Source: Chitinophagales bacterium
GTDB taxonomy: Bacteria; Bacteroidota; Bacteroidia; Chitinophagales; Chitinophagaceae
DNA: 64,000 nucleotides
Direction of reading: 5' to 3'
Assembly (NCBI GenBank): GCA_017303455.1
Contig: JAFLBM010000009.1
Location: 62,001-126,000, forward strand
Under the pieces are notes generated by a model, which was not told the DNA's origin, made no database searches, and saw only the letters and a program-made list of their open reading frames with translations. Below are positions 63,008 through 64,000 of this stretch, one piece after another. The first letter of the stretch is position 1, and the number at the start of each line of letters is the position of its first letter. A program made the position numbers and the translations under genes.

Positions 63008-63760
63008 ATGGCAAAGAGTAAACACTACTACATCCGCAAAACTCATCGCTGGCTGGGGGTTATTCTTGGCATTCAGTTTATGATGTGGACAATCGGGGGG
63101 CTTTATTTCAGTTGGAGCAATATAGATGAAGTTCATGGAGATTTTCAAAAGAAAGATGCACCGTTTTTGTCATCAGATATTTCTCTGATAAGCCCTACGG
63201 CAGTACTGGATACAATAAAAAAGATTCGCCAGGTAGATTCTGTTATGTCTATCCAATTGATTGAAATCCTCGGGAAGTCTTTTTACCAGATTCGTTGTAT
63301 CAACGCTACGCACAACGAAATGAATCAAAAAAATAAAATGCAGCCAATGAACTATCTTGCCAATGCAGAAACAGGCAAGCTTCGTGGGCCATTAACAAAA
63401 GAGGAGGCGGTTGAAGTTGCCAAAATGCGATTTAACAGTGAGCCCAAAGTAAAATCAGTTGAATACCTTACAGCCACAAATAGTCATCATGAATACCGGG
63501 AAAGCCCTTTGCCGGCCTATGCAATTACTTTTGAGCATCCTTCCAAAACGACCGTTTACGTTGCCAGTGAATTAGGAACTGTTCAAAAGTTCAGAAATAA
63601 GAAATGGCGAATATTTGATTTTCTGTGGATGATGCACACGATGGATTACGAAAGCCGGGATAACTTTGGAAACATACTGCTGCGAATATTCTCCATTTTT
63701 GGATTGGTTACTGTGGTAAGTGGGTTTGTGTTATTTTTTGTCAGTTTCAAACGGCGGTAG
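63008..63760 (+). CDS. PepSY-domain membrane protein
   Basis: 250 residues with an N-terminal helix (THRWLGVILGIQFMMWTIGGLYFSW), two PepSY-like segments (ISPTAVLDTIKKIRQVD; LTKEEAVEVAKMRF) and a C-terminal membrane helix (ILLRIFSIFGLVTVVSGFVLFFVSF), in the layout of the PepSY_TM family. These proteins often accompany iron or copper uptake and reductase systems. It is the last gene of the cluster in this window. Confidence 0.82.
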   Translation: MAKSKHYYIRKTHRWLGVILGIQFMMWTIGGLYFSWSNIDEVHGDFQKKDAPFLSSDISLISPTAVLDTIKKIRQVDSVMSIQLIEILGKSFYQIRCINATHNEMNQKNKMQPMNYLANAETGKLRGPLTKEEAVEVAKMRFNSEPKVKSVEYLTATNSHHEYRESPLPAYAITFEHPSKTTVYVASELGTVQKFRNKKWRIFDFLWMMHTMDYESRDNFGNILLRIFSIFGLVTVVSGFVLFFVSFKRR

Positions 63761-64000
63761 GACAAATTACCGCTTCTTGGACTATGTGGTTAATAAGCAG
63801 CTCGATTTTAAATTGTATGTTTCAGCTGTGGAAAGTGTTGATTAATGTAATAGCTATTATCAGGTACTCCAATGCATTAGAAATGAATTTATTTCAGGCT
63901 CAGATTACTTGCTATGGCCAGGTAACTTTTGTACATTTAGGAAAACTGATTTTTCACTTTGATAAACAAATACAATGACCAAAAGCCGAAATTCCATGTG
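63761..64000. other. intergenic, no gene seen
   Basis: No convincing ORF, hairpin or RNA gene. A 64-residue frame here (from 63784) has unnatural composition and no recognisable start context. Confidence 0.4.

Noticed and set aside
63784..63978. 64-residue ORF at the right end
   Set aside because: Composition is unlike a protein, there is no start context and no continuation from the PepSY gene.
1..64000. CRISPR array, tRNA, rRNA or insertion sequence
   Set aside because: No regular spaced direct repeats of 25-40 bases, no tRNA cloverleaf and no transposase-like protein were seen, so element borders cannot be fixed from an att site.

Overview
The window looks like a chromosome segment of a Bacteroidota bacterium, most likely of the Chitinophagaceae type. 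The evidence is the gene content: type IX secretion (T9SS) sorting tails, LytTR/LytS-type two-component pairs, OMP_b-brl-type receptors, DUF2911, DUF4386, HYC_CC_PP and HMBD metal proteins, BlaI/M56 pairs, and promoter-like TAnnTTTG elements. No rRNA, tRNA, CRISPR array, transposase or integrase was recognised.

Region 1 (about 1-20,640) is an accessory, defence-rich island. A minus-strand operon encodes an Mrr-nuclease/NACHT NTPase and a PD-(D/E)XK-like protein (296-5483). Next is a mobile-element 'housekeeping' set of RadC-like JAB protein, DUF932 protein and SSB (5583-9387), with an opposite-strand gene carrying a HEPN-like motif set inside it. The most unusual part is a compact plus-strand cluster at 10,460-18,252: DUF4160, DUF2442-XRE-ImmA/IrrE, a DUF4186-type zinc protein, a radical SAM enzyme, a DPPW methyltransferase, an ASCH protein, a P-loop kinase, a membrane-anchored protein and a TOPRIM protein. 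Most of these genes overlap by 1-4 bases, so they probably form one operon, and I do not recognise it as a described system. A convergent AbiEi/AbiEii operon with a third HEPN gene (18,280-20,519) closes the island. Its promoter contains a strikingly symmetric operator array.

Region 2 (about 21.0-30.8 kb) is a cell-surface locus: a 1590-residue beta-helix surface protein, a T9SS-sorted protein and two tandem LytS/LytTR pairs. Three GTTNA-like repeats with an exact 21-bp period precede both the surface gene and the first LytTR operon, which links the regulator to its likely target.

Region 3 (about 30.9-49.4 kb) is ordinary chromosomal material with many paralogues and relics: an outer-membrane receptor, two DUF2911 proteins in the window, two DUF4386 proteins, twin small membrane proteins, BlaI/M56, two GNATs, WD40, a TlpA-like thioredoxin and its decayed copy, an M1-type peptidase and a beta-lactamase-family hydrolase.

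Region 4 (49.4-63.8 kb) is a copper/silver resistance cluster, all on the plus strand: HYC_CC_PP, HMBD protein, DUF3347 lipoprotein, an RND pump broken by a frameshift, TolC, a multicopper oxidase, two HMBD-bearing adaptors, a methyltransferase, a DUF2911 protein, a CPH-type P1B ATPase and a PepSY protein. Together these would bind, oxidise and export metal from cytoplasm and periplasm.
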